From: Collinsella sp. AF25-2LB
Lineage (GTDB): Bacteria; Actinomycetota; Coriobacteriia; Coriobacteriales; Coriobacteriaceae
NCBI RefSeq assembly: GCF_003458415.1
Contig: NZ_QRUF01000010.1
Coordinates: forward strand, 1 to 64,000
Reading direction: 5' to 3'
DNA length: 64,000 bases
This document shows, in pieces, positions 50,570-59,157 of this stretch. A model generated the notes under the pieces. The model had not been told where the DNA came from and made no database searches. It saw only the letters and a list, made by a program, of their open reading frames with translations. Both the position numbers and the translations under genes were made by a program. The first letter of the stretch is position 1, and every line of letters begins with the position of its first letter.

Positions 50570-50868
50570 CGCTGACGTGCGCAAACCCTTACTTTATGCA
50601 GGAAAAGCACACAACTCTGATAGGTAAGAGTATTCGATAACAGACGCAGCTCATTCACACCTTTATGCATTTTCAACGCCTGCATAATCTGCAGGCAGAC
50701 TGGCATCTTTGAGTGACTCCATACAAGCTGTAGTCATTTTTGTGCATATGCAATATCTATTAGCTTTACCCTGCGACAGTGCCCGTCGCTTGTGATAGAG
50801 TGCTACAAACTCTGGCTTTTGCCCTACGAGTGACCAAGAGCTCGGGGGCTTTAACACAAGGAGGATCT
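50570..50868. other. AT-richer intergenic region between carD and argS
   Basis: Divergent intergenic space. It holds no gene that I can support; a 64-codon minus-strand frame (50663-50857) has no ribosome site. Near argS, GAGTGCTACAAACTC and CGAGTGACCAAGAGCTCG can form small hairpins. A palindromic CCTGCATAATCTGCAGG lies at about 50680-50696. Confidence 0.4.
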
Positions 50869-52722
50869 ATGCCCGAGAAGATTGAAGAGCTGGTACGCGC
50901 TGCGCTTGCTGCGGCCCAGGAGGCCGGCGACCTTTCCGCATTTGAACTTGACGATTGCGCTATCGAGCGACCGGCTGACACTTCTCATGGCGAGTGGACC
51001 TCTACCATGGCCCTGAAGTCCGCCAAGCTGGCCCACTGCGCCCCGCGCAAGATCGCCGAGGCCATCGTTGCCCATATGCCCGAGGACCCCGCGATCGAGA
51101 AGGTCGAGATCGCAGGCCCCGGCTTCATCAACTTCTACCTCTCCGTTGCCGTCAAGAATGCCATCTTTGGCGAGGCTCGCGAGAAGGGTATGGACTTCGC
51201 TAAGTCCAACGTCGGTGGTGGCCTGAAGACCCAGGTCGAGTTCGTTTCCGCTAACCCCGTCGGCCCCATGCACATCGGCCACGGCCGCTGGGCCGCGCTG
51301 GGCGACTCACTCTGCCGTGTTATGGACCACGCCGGTTACGACATCCAGCGTGAGTTCTACATCAACGACCACGGCTCTCAGATGAACACCTTCGGCAACT
51401 CCATCAGCACGCGCTATATGCAGCTTGCCGACATCATCGCCAAGCAGGGCGTGGATATCGACGAGGCTCACAAGCTGCTGATTGCCGACCGCGACGCCTT
51501 CGTTGCCGACGAGAATGACGAGCATCCCGAGACTCATCCGTACCAGGATAACTTTGCCGAGACCCTTGGCAAGGACTCCTATGGCGGCGACTACATCATC
51601 GACGAGGCCGCCGAGTTCTGGCGCACTGACGGCGATAAGTGGGTCAACGCCGATCCTCAGGAGCGTATGGAGAGCTTCCGCGAGCGCGGCTATGTAAAGA
51701 TGGTCGACAACATGCGCGACCTTTGCCATGCCGTTAACTGCGACTTCGATCGTTGGTTCTCCGAGCGCTCACTGTATGTGAAGGACACTGAGGGCGAGAC
51801 CGCCGGCACCTCCGCCGTCGACCGCGCTTTTGAGAAGCTCGACAAGATGGGCTACCTCTACACCAAGGACGGCGCCCTGTGGTTCCGCTCCACCGACCTG
51901 GGCGATGACAAGGACCGCGTCCTGATCAAGTCCGACGGCGAGTACACCTACTTCGCCTCCGACGTTGCCTATCACTGGGATAAGTTCCAGCGCGTCGACC
52001 ACGTCATCGACATCTGGGGTGCCGACCACCACGGCTACATCGAGCGCGTCCGCTGCGTCTGCGACGCTCTTGGCTATCCCGGCAAGTTTGAGGTTCTGCT
52101 GGGCCAGCTCGTCAACCTGCTGCGCAACGGCAAGCCCGTCCGTATGTCCAAGCGCAAGGGCACCATGGTGACCCTGCAGGAGCTCGTCGACGAGGTCGGT
52201 TCCGACGCCGCCCGCTACACGCTCATCTCCAAGAGCTCCAACCAGATGGTCGACTTCGATATTGAGGCCGTTAAGAAGCGCGACAACTCCAACCCGGTCT
52301 ATTACGTGCAGTATGCTCACGCCCGCGTGTGCTCCATCCTGCGCCGTGCCGCCGACGTTACGCCCGAGCAGGCTGACGAGATGGGCATGAAGGCCGTCGC
52401 CGCCAAGGCCATCGGTGAGAACGTTGATTACTCGCTGCTGACCGACCCGACCGAGCTCGCCCTTTCGCGTAAGCTCAACGAGCTCACCGACCTCATCGCC
52501 AGCTGCGCTCGCGACCGCGCCCCGTTCCGTCTGACGCACTTTGCTGAGGAACTCGCCGGCGACTTCCACAGCTTCTACGCTGCCTGCCAGGTTCTGCCGA
52601 GCGAGGGCCGTCCCGTCGACCCCGAGCTTTCGCGTGCCCGTCTGGCCGCTTGCGACGCCGTCCGCGTGACGCTCGCCCTGGTGCTCACCCTTGTTGGTGT
52701 CTCCGCTCCCGAGCAGATGTAA
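50869..52722 (+). CDS. argS: Arginyl-tRNA synthetase
   Basis: Charges tRNA-Arg. The 617-residue protein has the N-terminal Add1 tRNA-binding domain (1-110), the HIGH motif in PMHIGHGRWAALGDS, the family-typical FYINDHGSQM, the KMSKS-equivalent VRMSKRKGTMVTL, and the C-terminal DALR anticodon domain from about 490. Start at 50869 behind CAAGGAGGATCT; an open extension of 30 codons upstream is rejected. Codon use is strongly optimised (AAG, GTC), as expected for high expression. Confidence 0.96.
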   Translation: MPEKIEELVRAALAAAQEAGDLSAFELDDCAIERPADTSHGEWTSTMALKSAKLAHCAPRKIAEAIVAHMPEDPAIEKVEIAGPGFINFYLSVAVKNAIFGEAREKGMDFAKSNVGGGLKTQVEFVSANPVGPMHIGHGRWAALGDSLCRVMDHAGYDIQREFYINDHGSQMNTFGNSISTRYMQLADIIAKQGVDIDEAHKLLIADRDAFVADENDEHPETHPYQDNFAETLGKDSYGGDYIIDEAAEFWRTDGDKWVNADPQERMESFRERGYVKMVDNMRDLCHAVNCDFDRWFSERSLYVKDTEGETAGTSAVDRAFEKLDKMGYLYTKDGALWFRSTDLGDDKDRVLIKSDGEYTYFASDVAYHWDKFQRVDHVIDIWGADHHGYIERVRCVCDALGYPGKFEVLLGQLVNLLRNGKPVRMSKRKGTMVTLQELVDEVGSDAARYTLISKSSNQMVDFDIEAVKKRDNSNPVYYVQYAHARVCSILRRAADVTPEQADEMGMKAVAAKAIGENVDYSLLTDPTELALSRKLNELTDLIASCARDRAPFRLTHFAEELAGDFHSFYAACQVLPSEGRPVDPELSRARLAACDAVRVTLALVLTLVGVSAPEQM

Positions 52723-52766
52723 GCTACGGGTCATTTGACCGCGCAAGTTTGGTTTAACTGAGCCTT

Positions 52767-52802
52767 GAAAGCCCGATCTCCCATATGGAGGTCGGGCTTT
52801 TT
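52767..52802 (+). terminator. Terminator of argS
   Basis: AAAGCCCGATCTCC pairs with GGAGGTCGGGCTTT around CATAT, followed by TTTGC. Confidence 0.85.
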
Positions 52803-52848
52803 GCACAAACGCCGTCGTATTGACGAATTTGGGACTGCTGGAAATACG

Positions 52849-52998
52849 AAACTATGCCGGTTTACTACGATGAATTGAGAAATTCCAACCACGCCGGCTT
52901 TTCGCAAAAAAGTGCAAGGCATCTACCTGCGGTTTTAGTTCAACAAATTTCGGAGTGGTCGCGGTTGAGCGATTCGTCGTAGTAAACCGTCATAGTTT
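52849..52998. ncRNA. Structured element E2 with conserved core (candidate RNA or MITE-like repeat)
   Basis: AAACTATG...CATAGTTT close the element; inside, GGTTTACTACGA pairs with TCGTAGTAAACC and weaker pairing continues (CCAACCACGCC against the GTGGTCGCGGTTG region). On the minus strand the centre reads ATTTG-N6-TAAAACCGCAGGT-N6-CTTG, identical in spacing to E1 at 31758, while stem sequences differ. It lies between argS and rho. Confidence 0.6.
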
Positions 52999-53047
52999 TG
53001 GCGGAGGCATTCAGGTTTGTGGGCGGTAAACCAAAGATTGTCCCTTT

Positions 53048-53079
53048 TGACTAGTCGTTTAAGAACGTCCTCAATGACT
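53048..53079. repeat. 32-bp TGACTAGTCG repeat, copy 2
   Basis: Matches 33747-33778 at 30 of 32 positions. It lies in the rho upstream region. Between it and rho there is a TCCGTC/GACGGA hairpin at 53155-53173 that may belong to the rho leader. Confidence 0.75.
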
Positions 53080-53254
53080 AAGTTGCAGGTGGTTGCGGTT
53101 GTGTTACACTAACGCTGCGTATATGACGCAAATATCTCGATACAGATCAATGATGTCCGTCGGTATTTGACGGAGCTAGACTGTTTAGCCGCCCTGAAGG
53201 TTTATGCAGGGAGCATGTGATCACAGGGCTTGAAAAGAAAGTTGAGCAAACACT

Positions 53255-55837
53255 GTGTCTGATCAACAGCAAGAAAACGAAATATCGACGACGCAAGCCG
53301 CTCCCGCTGCACCGGTTGCGTCGGACCAGGTCGCGGCGCCCGCGCAAGCCTCGGCTCCTGAGACGCCTAAGGCTGCTTCGACGCCTACGCCTGTAGCGGC
53401 TGAGAAGGCCGTGTCTGCAACTGGTGAGGAGGCTGCTCCGGCAAAGCCCAAGCGTACGCGCCGCGCGGCCAAGCCTGCCGATGACGGCGAGGAGGTCACC
53501 AAGCCCAAGCGCCGTACCACGCGCACGACGCGCGCCAAGCGTACCGTTGCAGCTGACTCCTCGGCGCCGATTTCCGATGAGGTCGCGCAGGCACGTGCGT
53601 TGGCGCAGATTAGCGAGGCTCAGGTGGTGCGCGCCCGCCGTCGTGCTGCCGAGCGTGAGGCCGCGGCTCTGACCGAGCTTGCAGCTCCGTTTGTGCCCGA
53701 GACGCCTGCCGCCACCGAGACCCCTGTCGCCGACCAGCCAACCGAGAAGCCGGTACCGCGCACACGCCGTCGCACGGCTGCTAAGGCCGAGCAGGTTGCC
53801 GATCAGGTAACCCCCGAGCTCGCTGAGGCTTCGGTCCGTTCCGCGGCAGGGGAGGGCACATCGCCTGTTGAGCCCGCTGCGCCTGTCGAGGCCAGCGAAG
53901 TTCCCGTTGTCGATCCGGCTTTGCGCCCGCACCGTCGCGGTCGCAAGCCCAAGGCTTTCGTCGAGGCCGAGAAGGCCGCAGCCGCAGCCGCCGCCGCTCG
54001 GGATGCTGCGGCGACCGCCGAGCCTGCAACCGCTGCCGACGCGCCCGTCCAGGATGCTACGACTTCCGAGGCCGTTTCTGCCGATGTCGAGCCCGCCGAC
54101 GTCCGTCCTGGTCGCAGCCATCGTACTGCTGCTAAGCGCACGTCCAAGGCCAAGGCTGCCAAGAAGGGTGCGTCCGAGGTTTCCGCCGAGACGACCGCCG
54201 ATGCATCGACTGATGCCGCCGAGCCCCAAGACGTCGAACAGTCTGCGTCCGAGAAGCCCAAGCGCGGTCGCAAGAAGTCCGCTAAGGCCAAGGCCGTCGA
54301 GCAGCATGCCGAGGCCGAGCCGCAGGGCGATTCCAATGCCGAGGCCAGCGATGATGCTTCGGCTAACGAAGACGCCTCCGCAACCGATGGCACCGCCCCC
54401 GTCGAGACCGAAGAGAGCGCTCGCCCCAACCGCCGTCAGCACAAGCGCAACGACGAGCGTAATGACCGCAACGAGCGCAAGGACGAGCGTAACAACGATC
54501 GCCGCAACCGTCAGCGCGACCGCAAGCAGCGCAATAAGGAGCGCAATGCCGCTCCCACCGAGCCCACGCTTTCGCGCGAGGAGCTCGCGGCCATGAAGGT
54601 CGCCGAGCTGCGCGAGAAGGCCAAGGAGTTCGAGATTGAGACGACCGGCAAGAAGAAAGCCGAGCTCGTCGAGGAGATCTACGTCACCGCCGCGAAGGCC
54701 GAGGGCTTCCGCGACATCAAGGGCATCCTGCAGATTCGTCCGGACAGCTCCGGTATCATCCATGCCCATGGCTACATGAAGTCCAACGACGACGCCTTCG
54801 TGCCCGCCTACCTCATCCGCTCCGCGCGTCTGCGCACGGGCGACGTCATCGAGGGCTCGCTTCGTCCTTCGCGCGGCGGCGACAAGCGCGCCGGCCTCGC
54901 CAAAATCACGACCGTCAACGGTCTAGACCCCGAGCAGATTCGCAACCGCCCCAAGTTCGGTGACCTCACCCCGGTCTATCCCAACGAGCCGCTGCGCATG
55001 GAGCATGGCAAGGATTCCATTACCGGTCGCGCCATCGACATCGTGTCGCCGATCGGCAAGGGTCAGCGTGGCTTGATCGTGTCCCCGCCCAAGGCCGGCA
55101 AGACCACAATCCTCAAGAAGATCTGCCAGTCTATCTCGATTAACAACCCCGAGGTGCACCTCATCTGCCTGCTCGTCGACGAGCGCCCCGAAGAGGTTAC
55201 CGATATGCAGCGTTCCATCAAGGGCGAGGTTGTGGCGTCGACCTTCGATATGCCCGCCGACAACCACACTCGTGTGGCAGAGCTCGTCATCGAGCGCGCC
55301 AAGCGCATCGTGGAGCTGGGCGGCGATGTCGTGGTGGTGCTCGACTCCATCACGCGTCTTGCCCGCGCCTACAACTTGGCGGCGCCCGCCTCAGGCCGCA
55401 TCCTTTCGGGCGGCGTCGATTCGGCGGCACTGTATCCGCCCAAGCGCTTCCTGGGCGCAGCCCGCAATATCGAGAACGGTGGCTCGCTCACCATCCTGGC
55501 CTCTGCCCTCATCGACACCGGCTCCAAGATGGACGAGGTCATCTTTGAGGAGTTCAAGGGCACCGGCAACATGGAGCTCAAGCTCGACCGCGACCTGGCC
55601 GACCGCCGCATCTTCCCGGCTATCGACCCCGTTGCCTCCGGTACGCGTAACGAGGACCTGTTGGTTGACGAGCAGATGCGTCCGTTTGTCTTTGGCCTGC
55701 GTCGCATTCTTGCCGGCATGAACAACACCGAGCGCGCAGCTGCGTCGTTTATCAAGGGTCTTAAGGGCACCAACACCAACCAGGAGTTCCTGGTGCGTTC
55801 GGCCAAAAAGCACAGCGACTACGAGCAGACGTTCTAG
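53255..55837 (+). CDS. rho: Transcription termination factor Rho with a giant N-terminal extension
   Basis: Hexameric RNA helicase that ends transcription. The 860-residue protein is about twice E. coli Rho. Residues 1-390 are Ala/Pro/Glu/Thr-rich with scattered basic clusters (KPKRTRRAAKP, RPHRRGRKPK, KPKRGRKKSAKAK). Residues about 390-435 are an Arg/Asn/Asp-rich tract. The Rho_N domain begins at about 438 (LSREELAAMKVAEL), then the cold-shock-like RNA domain, and the ATPase with Walker A PPKAGKTT (611-618), the LLVDERPEEVTD motif, VVLDSITRLARAYN and the Q/R-loop region SGGVDSAALYPPKRF. GTG start, weak ribosome site. Long Rho extensions are known in Actinobacteria and Bacteroides, where they add RNA binding or phase separation. 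Confidence 0.95.
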   Translation: MSDQQQENEISTTQAAPAAPVASDQVAAPAQASAPETPKAASTPTPVAAEKAVSATGEEAAPAKPKRTRRAAKPADDGEEVTKPKRRTTRTTRAKRTVAADSSAPISDEVAQARALAQISEAQVVRARRRAAEREAAALTELAAPFVPETPAATETPVADQPTEKPVPRTRRRTAAKAEQVADQVTPELAEASVRSAAGEGTSPVEPAAPVEASEVPVVDPALRPHRRGRKPKAFVEAEKAAAAAAAARDAAATAEPATAADAPVQDATTSEAVSADVEPADVRPGRSHRTAAKRTSKAKAAKKGASEVSAETTADASTDAAEPQDVEQSASEKPKRGRKKSAKAKAVEQHAEAEPQGDSNAEASDDASANEDASATDGTAPVETEESARPNRRQHKRNDERNDRNERKDERNNDRRNRQRDRKQRNKERNAAPTEPTLSREELAAMKVAELREKAKEFEIETTGKKKAELVEEIYVTAAKAEGFRDIKGILQIRPDSSGIIHAHGYMKSNDDAFVPAYLIRSARLRTGDVIEGSLRPSRGGDKRAGLAKITTVNGLDPEQIRNRPKFGDLTPVYPNEPLRMEHGKDSITGRAIDIVSPIGKGQRGLIVSPPKAGKTTILKKICQSISINNPEVHLICLLVDERPEEVTDMQRSIKGEVVASTFDMPADNHTRVAELVIERAKRIVELGGDVVVVLDSITRLARAYNLAAPASGRILSGGVDSAALYPPKRFLGAARNIENGGSLTILASALIDTGSKMDEVIFEEFKGTGNMELKLDRDLADRRIFPAIDPVASGTRNEDLLVDEQMRPFVFGLRRILAGMNNTERAAASFIKGLKGTNTNQEFLVRSAKKHSDYEQTF

Positions 55838-55874
55838 GTTGTCATCCACACGCAGCGATAGTCATCAATGCAAT

Positions 55875-55905
55875 AAAGGGTCGGGGCTTTGAGCCTCGGC
55901 CCTTT
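55875..55905 (+). terminator. Terminator of rho
   Basis: AAAGGGTCGGGGC pairs imperfectly with GCCTCGGCCCTTT and ends in TTCTAT. The rest of 55906-56150 shows no gene; AGCTTTTAAGCTT at about 56018 is a small palindrome. Confidence 0.65.
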
Positions 55906-56150
55906 TCTATATCGCCGCTCCGCGCTTATTTTTGACCATAAGACTGGCAAGCAGCAGGTTTCCCGTTTCAATCCGACATCGTCGCTTGCAATCGACAGGG
56001 CGGTTTCGCATAATAGCTTTTAAGCTTCGCGACGGATAACGCAGATGAAACGAACCATATACCGTTGCTTTGGGGCATAGCCCCGCTTCATCTTCTCTCG
56101 CGCAGCCAACTGAATGATGCGATTTGGGTGCTGGAAGATGGGGAGAGCTC

Positions 56151-57551
56151 ATGGCTTCTTCTGATGCAACACAACGAGCAGTCCTTGCCGGACTTTCGTG
56201 CGGGATCGGCCTTGCCGCTCCCGTGGTTATGTATGCCGCGACGCTGCCGTTTTCGTCTGTGAACGAGACGGTCGTGGCGGGTGCGGTTCCCTTCGCCGTG
56301 GGCGCGGTGGCGGGCGTGGGCATCTATGCCGCCTCGCTGGGTATCTCCGAGTATCGTGCGCAGCGTGAAGAGCGTCTGTTCCAGCCCGATGCCATGGGCG
56401 GTGCCGCCAATCTCAATCAGCATCAAAGCGAGTTCAAGACCGCCTCGATTTCAGCTCAGCAGCAGGATGCGACTCCTTACGCTGCGGCTTCTGATTCTCA
56501 GGCTCAGGCGGAGCAGTCTACCTCGGCATTCCTTTCCGGCCTGACTGGTGCGTTCCAGCGCCGTCATGCCGATGATGGTGTCCCTACCATCGCTCGAGCC
56601 GCAGATGCTATGGACGAGGACGAGGCTTGGTCCATGATCGACAGTATGCTTGACGACGATTCGCCGGTGAGCTGCGACCCTGCACACTCGCGCGACGTCT
56701 ATCAAGTCGCCATCGACGAGCTCACCAACGGCGGGCAGACCGGCTCCTTCAATCGCGACGACATCGCCGCCGCGGCACGCGCCGTGTCTGGCTCCCAGGC
56801 CGCCCCTGCGGGCAGCACGGCGGCTTTCGTGGCGCTCGTCGCCAACGCGGCAGCCAATAACGCCTACAGCGCTACCTCGGCGGACGCGAACGCTTCTGCC
56901 GACAATTCGTACGTTGATGAAGCCATGACTGCGGACGAGGAGGCCGTTGCCGCCCGCCGTGCCGCCGAAAGCTCGCTTTGGGGCGCTCCTGCCCAGCAGC
57001 AGGCGGCTGAGGCTGCGCCGTACAATGCAAACCTCGCCAGCATGCCTATCATCTCCGGTGCCGTGGACATCGATCTCGATGACCTCGATGAGCCTGCAGC
57101 CGTCACCGCATCGATTGATGCCCAAGATCGCATCGACACCGGCGACCTTCCGGACGCCTCGCTCGAGGTTGATGTTCCCATGGCCGATTACTCGGGCCAC
57201 GAGGACATGTGGGCCGCCGCCACCGCGATTCTGGATGAGATTGACGAGCCCGCTCCTGTTGCAGCCCCCGCTCCCGTCGCTGCCCCTCAGCCTGCTGCCC
57301 CCGCCTATGTCGGCCGTCACAGTGCTGTGTTCCCCGAGGATACTGCCCGTATCTCGCGCGAGAGCATCGAGCGGGCCGAGGCTATTGCCGCCGGCATTAT
57401 GGAAAACCGTCGTCACGAGCGCGTCAATCAGATCCTCGAGGAAGAGATCGAGCGCCTGCAGTCCTCAACCGCCAAGCGTACGGGCCGTGCCTATCTGAGC
57501 GTTATCGAGGGCGGTACCGCCAGCTTCGCGCCGCTCCGCGCGGAGGCATAA
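56151..57551 (+). CDS. Membrane-anchored, acidic low-complexity protein of unknown function
   Basis: A 466-residue protein. Two hydrophobic helices lie at the N-terminus (about 11-31 and 38-62), then a long acidic Ala/Asp/Ser-rich region (90-400) with recurring DIDLDDLDEP-like acidic patches and an Ala/Pro tract, then a charged helix (SRESIERAEAIAAGIMEN...VNQILEEEIERLQ) and a conserved-looking end RTGRAYLSVIEGG. No known domain is recognised. It likely sits at the membrane with a cytoplasmic disordered tail. GGGGAGAGCTC precedes the ATG. It lies 7 bases upstream of the VanZ-like gene, so they form an operon. Confidence 0.75.
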   Translation: MASSDATQRAVLAGLSCGIGLAAPVVMYAATLPFSSVNETVVAGAVPFAVGAVAGVGIYAASLGISEYRAQREERLFQPDAMGGAANLNQHQSEFKTASISAQQQDATPYAAASDSQAQAEQSTSAFLSGLTGAFQRRHADDGVPTIARAADAMDEDEAWSMIDSMLDDDSPVSCDPAHSRDVYQVAIDELTNGGQTGSFNRDDIAAAARAVSGSQAAPAGSTAAFVALVANAAANNAYSATSADANASADNSYVDEAMTADEEAVAARRAAESSLWGAPAQQQAAEAAPYNANLASMPIISGAVDIDLDDLDEPAAVTASIDAQDRIDTGDLPDASLEVDVPMADYSGHEDMWAAATAILDEIDEPAPVAAPAPVAAPQPAAPAYVGRHSAVFPEDTARISRESIERAEAIAAGIMENRRHERVNQILEEEIERLQSSTAKRTGRAYLSVIEGGTASFAPLRAEA

Positions 57552-57558
57552 CTTCTGC

Positions 57559-58008
57559 ATGGTTAAGATCAATCGAAAATGGGCGGTTGTAACCTGCCTG
57601 ATGGCGCTCTTGATCTGGGGCAATTCGCTGGTTCCCGGCTCGGGGTCGGGCTCGCTGAGCCTAACGGTCATGGAAGCTATCCGCGGTTTCCTGCACAGCG
57701 TGGGACTTCCATATGAATGGGTGACCAACTTTGTTGTTCGCAAGTGCGCGCATTTTACCGAGTATATGGTGCTCGGCATCTTGGCAACGCACGCCTTTGA
57801 TTTTGAGGGCCGGCGCACCTTTGACGTGCTGCTGCCCACGGCGGTGTTCCTGCTGCTGATTCCCTCGATCGACGAGACGATTCAGCTCTTTGTGCCGGGA
57901 CGCGCCGGCATGATCACCGATGTGATGATCGACTGCTGTGGAGCGGCAACGGGCGTTGTGCTCCGATATCTCTTACGGTCGCTGATGTGCGCTAAAAAGG
58001 CCGCCTAG
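57559..58008 (+). CDS. VanZ family membrane protein
   Basis: A 149-residue protein with four hydrophobic segments. The VanZ signature is visible in VVRKCAHFTEYMVLGI (conserved K-x-x-H-x-x-E-Y) and in IPSIDETIQLFVPGRAGMITDVMID (DExxQ...PGR...DV..D). VanZ-like proteins are linked to low-level teicoplanin resistance and cell-envelope functions, but their activity is unknown. It follows the acidic membrane protein gene by 7 bases. The stop codon lies inside the terminator stem. Confidence 0.9.
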   Translation: MVKINRKWAVVTCLMALLIWGNSLVPGSGSGSLSLTVMEAIRGFLHSVGLPYEWVTNFVVRKCAHFTEYMVLGILATHAFDFEGRRTFDVLLPTAVFLLLIPSIDETIQLFVPGRAGMITDVMIDCCGAATGVVLRYLLRSLMCAKKAA

Positions 58009-58041
58009 GACGTATTGTTTGGTCCTAGGCGGCCTTTTTTA
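57994..58041 (+). terminator. Terminator overlapping the VanZ stop codon
   Basis: AAAAAGGCCGCCTAGGAC pairs with GTCCTAGGCGGCCTTTTTT, a nearly perfect 18-bp stem with a T-tract. The stop codon TAG is in the left arm. Confidence 0.85.
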
Positions 58042-58122
58042 TTTGAGGGCTTATATGAGGCGTGGTGGCGTCGTTCCGTAGGTCGGATTTGCCGGGCGCG
58101 CCACGCCCTGTGGGTGCGTCTG

Positions 58123-59013
58123 CTACTGAAGCGCCTGTGCGCCCAGGGCCAGGCAGCCCATAATGCCCTGCTTGCCCTCGAGGCTGTTGTTGACGATGTA
58201 GTTATCGATGTCGTTGACCTCGGGCGTGACGATATAGCCGTTGAGCATCTCGGCACACTTTTTGCGTGCGAGCGGCACGATGGGGGTGTGGTCGGCCACA
58301 CCGCCGCCGATGATGATCTTTTGCGGCGCGTAGCACAGCGTGTAGGTCATGAGCGCCTGTGCTAGATAGCCTGCGAGCAGATCCATGGCCTCTGGGTCAT
58401 CGGCCATGTCTCCGGCGCTCTTGCCATCCCAGCGCTTTTTAACGCCGGGGCCGGCGATGAGGCCCTCGAGGCAGTTGTCATGGAAGGGGCAAGCGCTATG
58501 CTCGCCGATGGTGTCGCGCGGGTCGCGCGTGACCAGGATGTGGCCGGCCTCGGGATGCATCATGCCGTGTACGAGCTTACCGCCCGAGAGCACGCCGGCG
58601 CCCACACCGGTGCCGATGGTCAGGTAGACCACGTCCGTGAGGCCCTGGGCGCAACCAAAGGTGACCTCGCCCAAGCAGGCAACGTTGACGTCGGTGTCGT
58701 AGCCGCAGGGAATATTGAGCTCGTTTTGGATGGTGCCCAGCAGGTCGAAGTAGCGCCATGCCGTTTTGGGCGTCTCCAGGATCTTGCCGTATTGGGGCGA
58801 GGCAGGGTTGACTGCGGTGGGTCCAAAGGCGCCGATGCCCAGCGCGGCGATGCCCTTGTTCGCAAACCATGCATTGACGGCCTCAACGGTCTCCTGCGGG
58901 GTCGTGGTCGCGATCTGCTCACGCTCCAGGACCGTACCGTCTGCATAGCCCGTGGCGCAGACCATCTTGGTGCCGCCGGCCTCGAGCGCTCCGATAAGCT
59001 GCTGTTCTGCCAT
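58123..59013 (-). CDS. ROK family sugar kinase (fructokinase/glucokinase-like)
   Basis: ATP-dependent hexose kinase of 296 residues. N-terminal phosphate motif GALEAGGTKMVCA, catalytic Asp in CGYDTDVNVACLGE, ATP loop TIGTGVGAG, and the ROK zinc motif GEHSACPFHDNCLEGL, followed by the adenosine motif IIIGGGV. The spacing of H and Cys resembles the fructokinase (ScrK/GmuE-like) group. It is monocistronic, with no sugar transporter adjacent. The ATG lies downstream of GAGAGAGGAATACT. Confidence 0.88.
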   Translation of the reverse strand: MAEQQLIGALEAGGTKMVCATGYADGTVLEREQIATTTPQETVEAVNAWFANKGIAALGIGAFGPTAVNPASPQYGKILETPKTAWRYFDLLGTIQNELNIPCGYDTDVNVACLGEVTFGCAQGLTDVVYLTIGTGVGAGVLSGGKLVHGMMHPEAGHILVTRDPRDTIGEHSACPFHDNCLEGLIAGPGVKKRWDGKSAGDMADDPEAMDLLAGYLAQALMTYTLCYAPQKIIIGGGVADHTPIVPLARKKCAEMLNGYIVTPEVNDIDNYIVNNSLEGKQGIMGCLALGAQALQ

Positions 59014-59157
59014 AGTATTCCTCTCTCTGGGACGAGTTGCTCCGTGACTAAAGTATAGGGCTCTAAACCATTTAAGAAAGCGCTATAAAAAGAAGAAGCC
59101 TCGCAACGTGGCGGGCGGTGCGGGGCTTCTTTGGTTGCTTTAGTTGCCGGGCCGTCC

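Noticed and set aside
50663-50857. 64-residue minus-strand gene between carD and argS
   Set aside because: No ribosome site, no family resemblance, and it overlaps the argS promoter/leader region.
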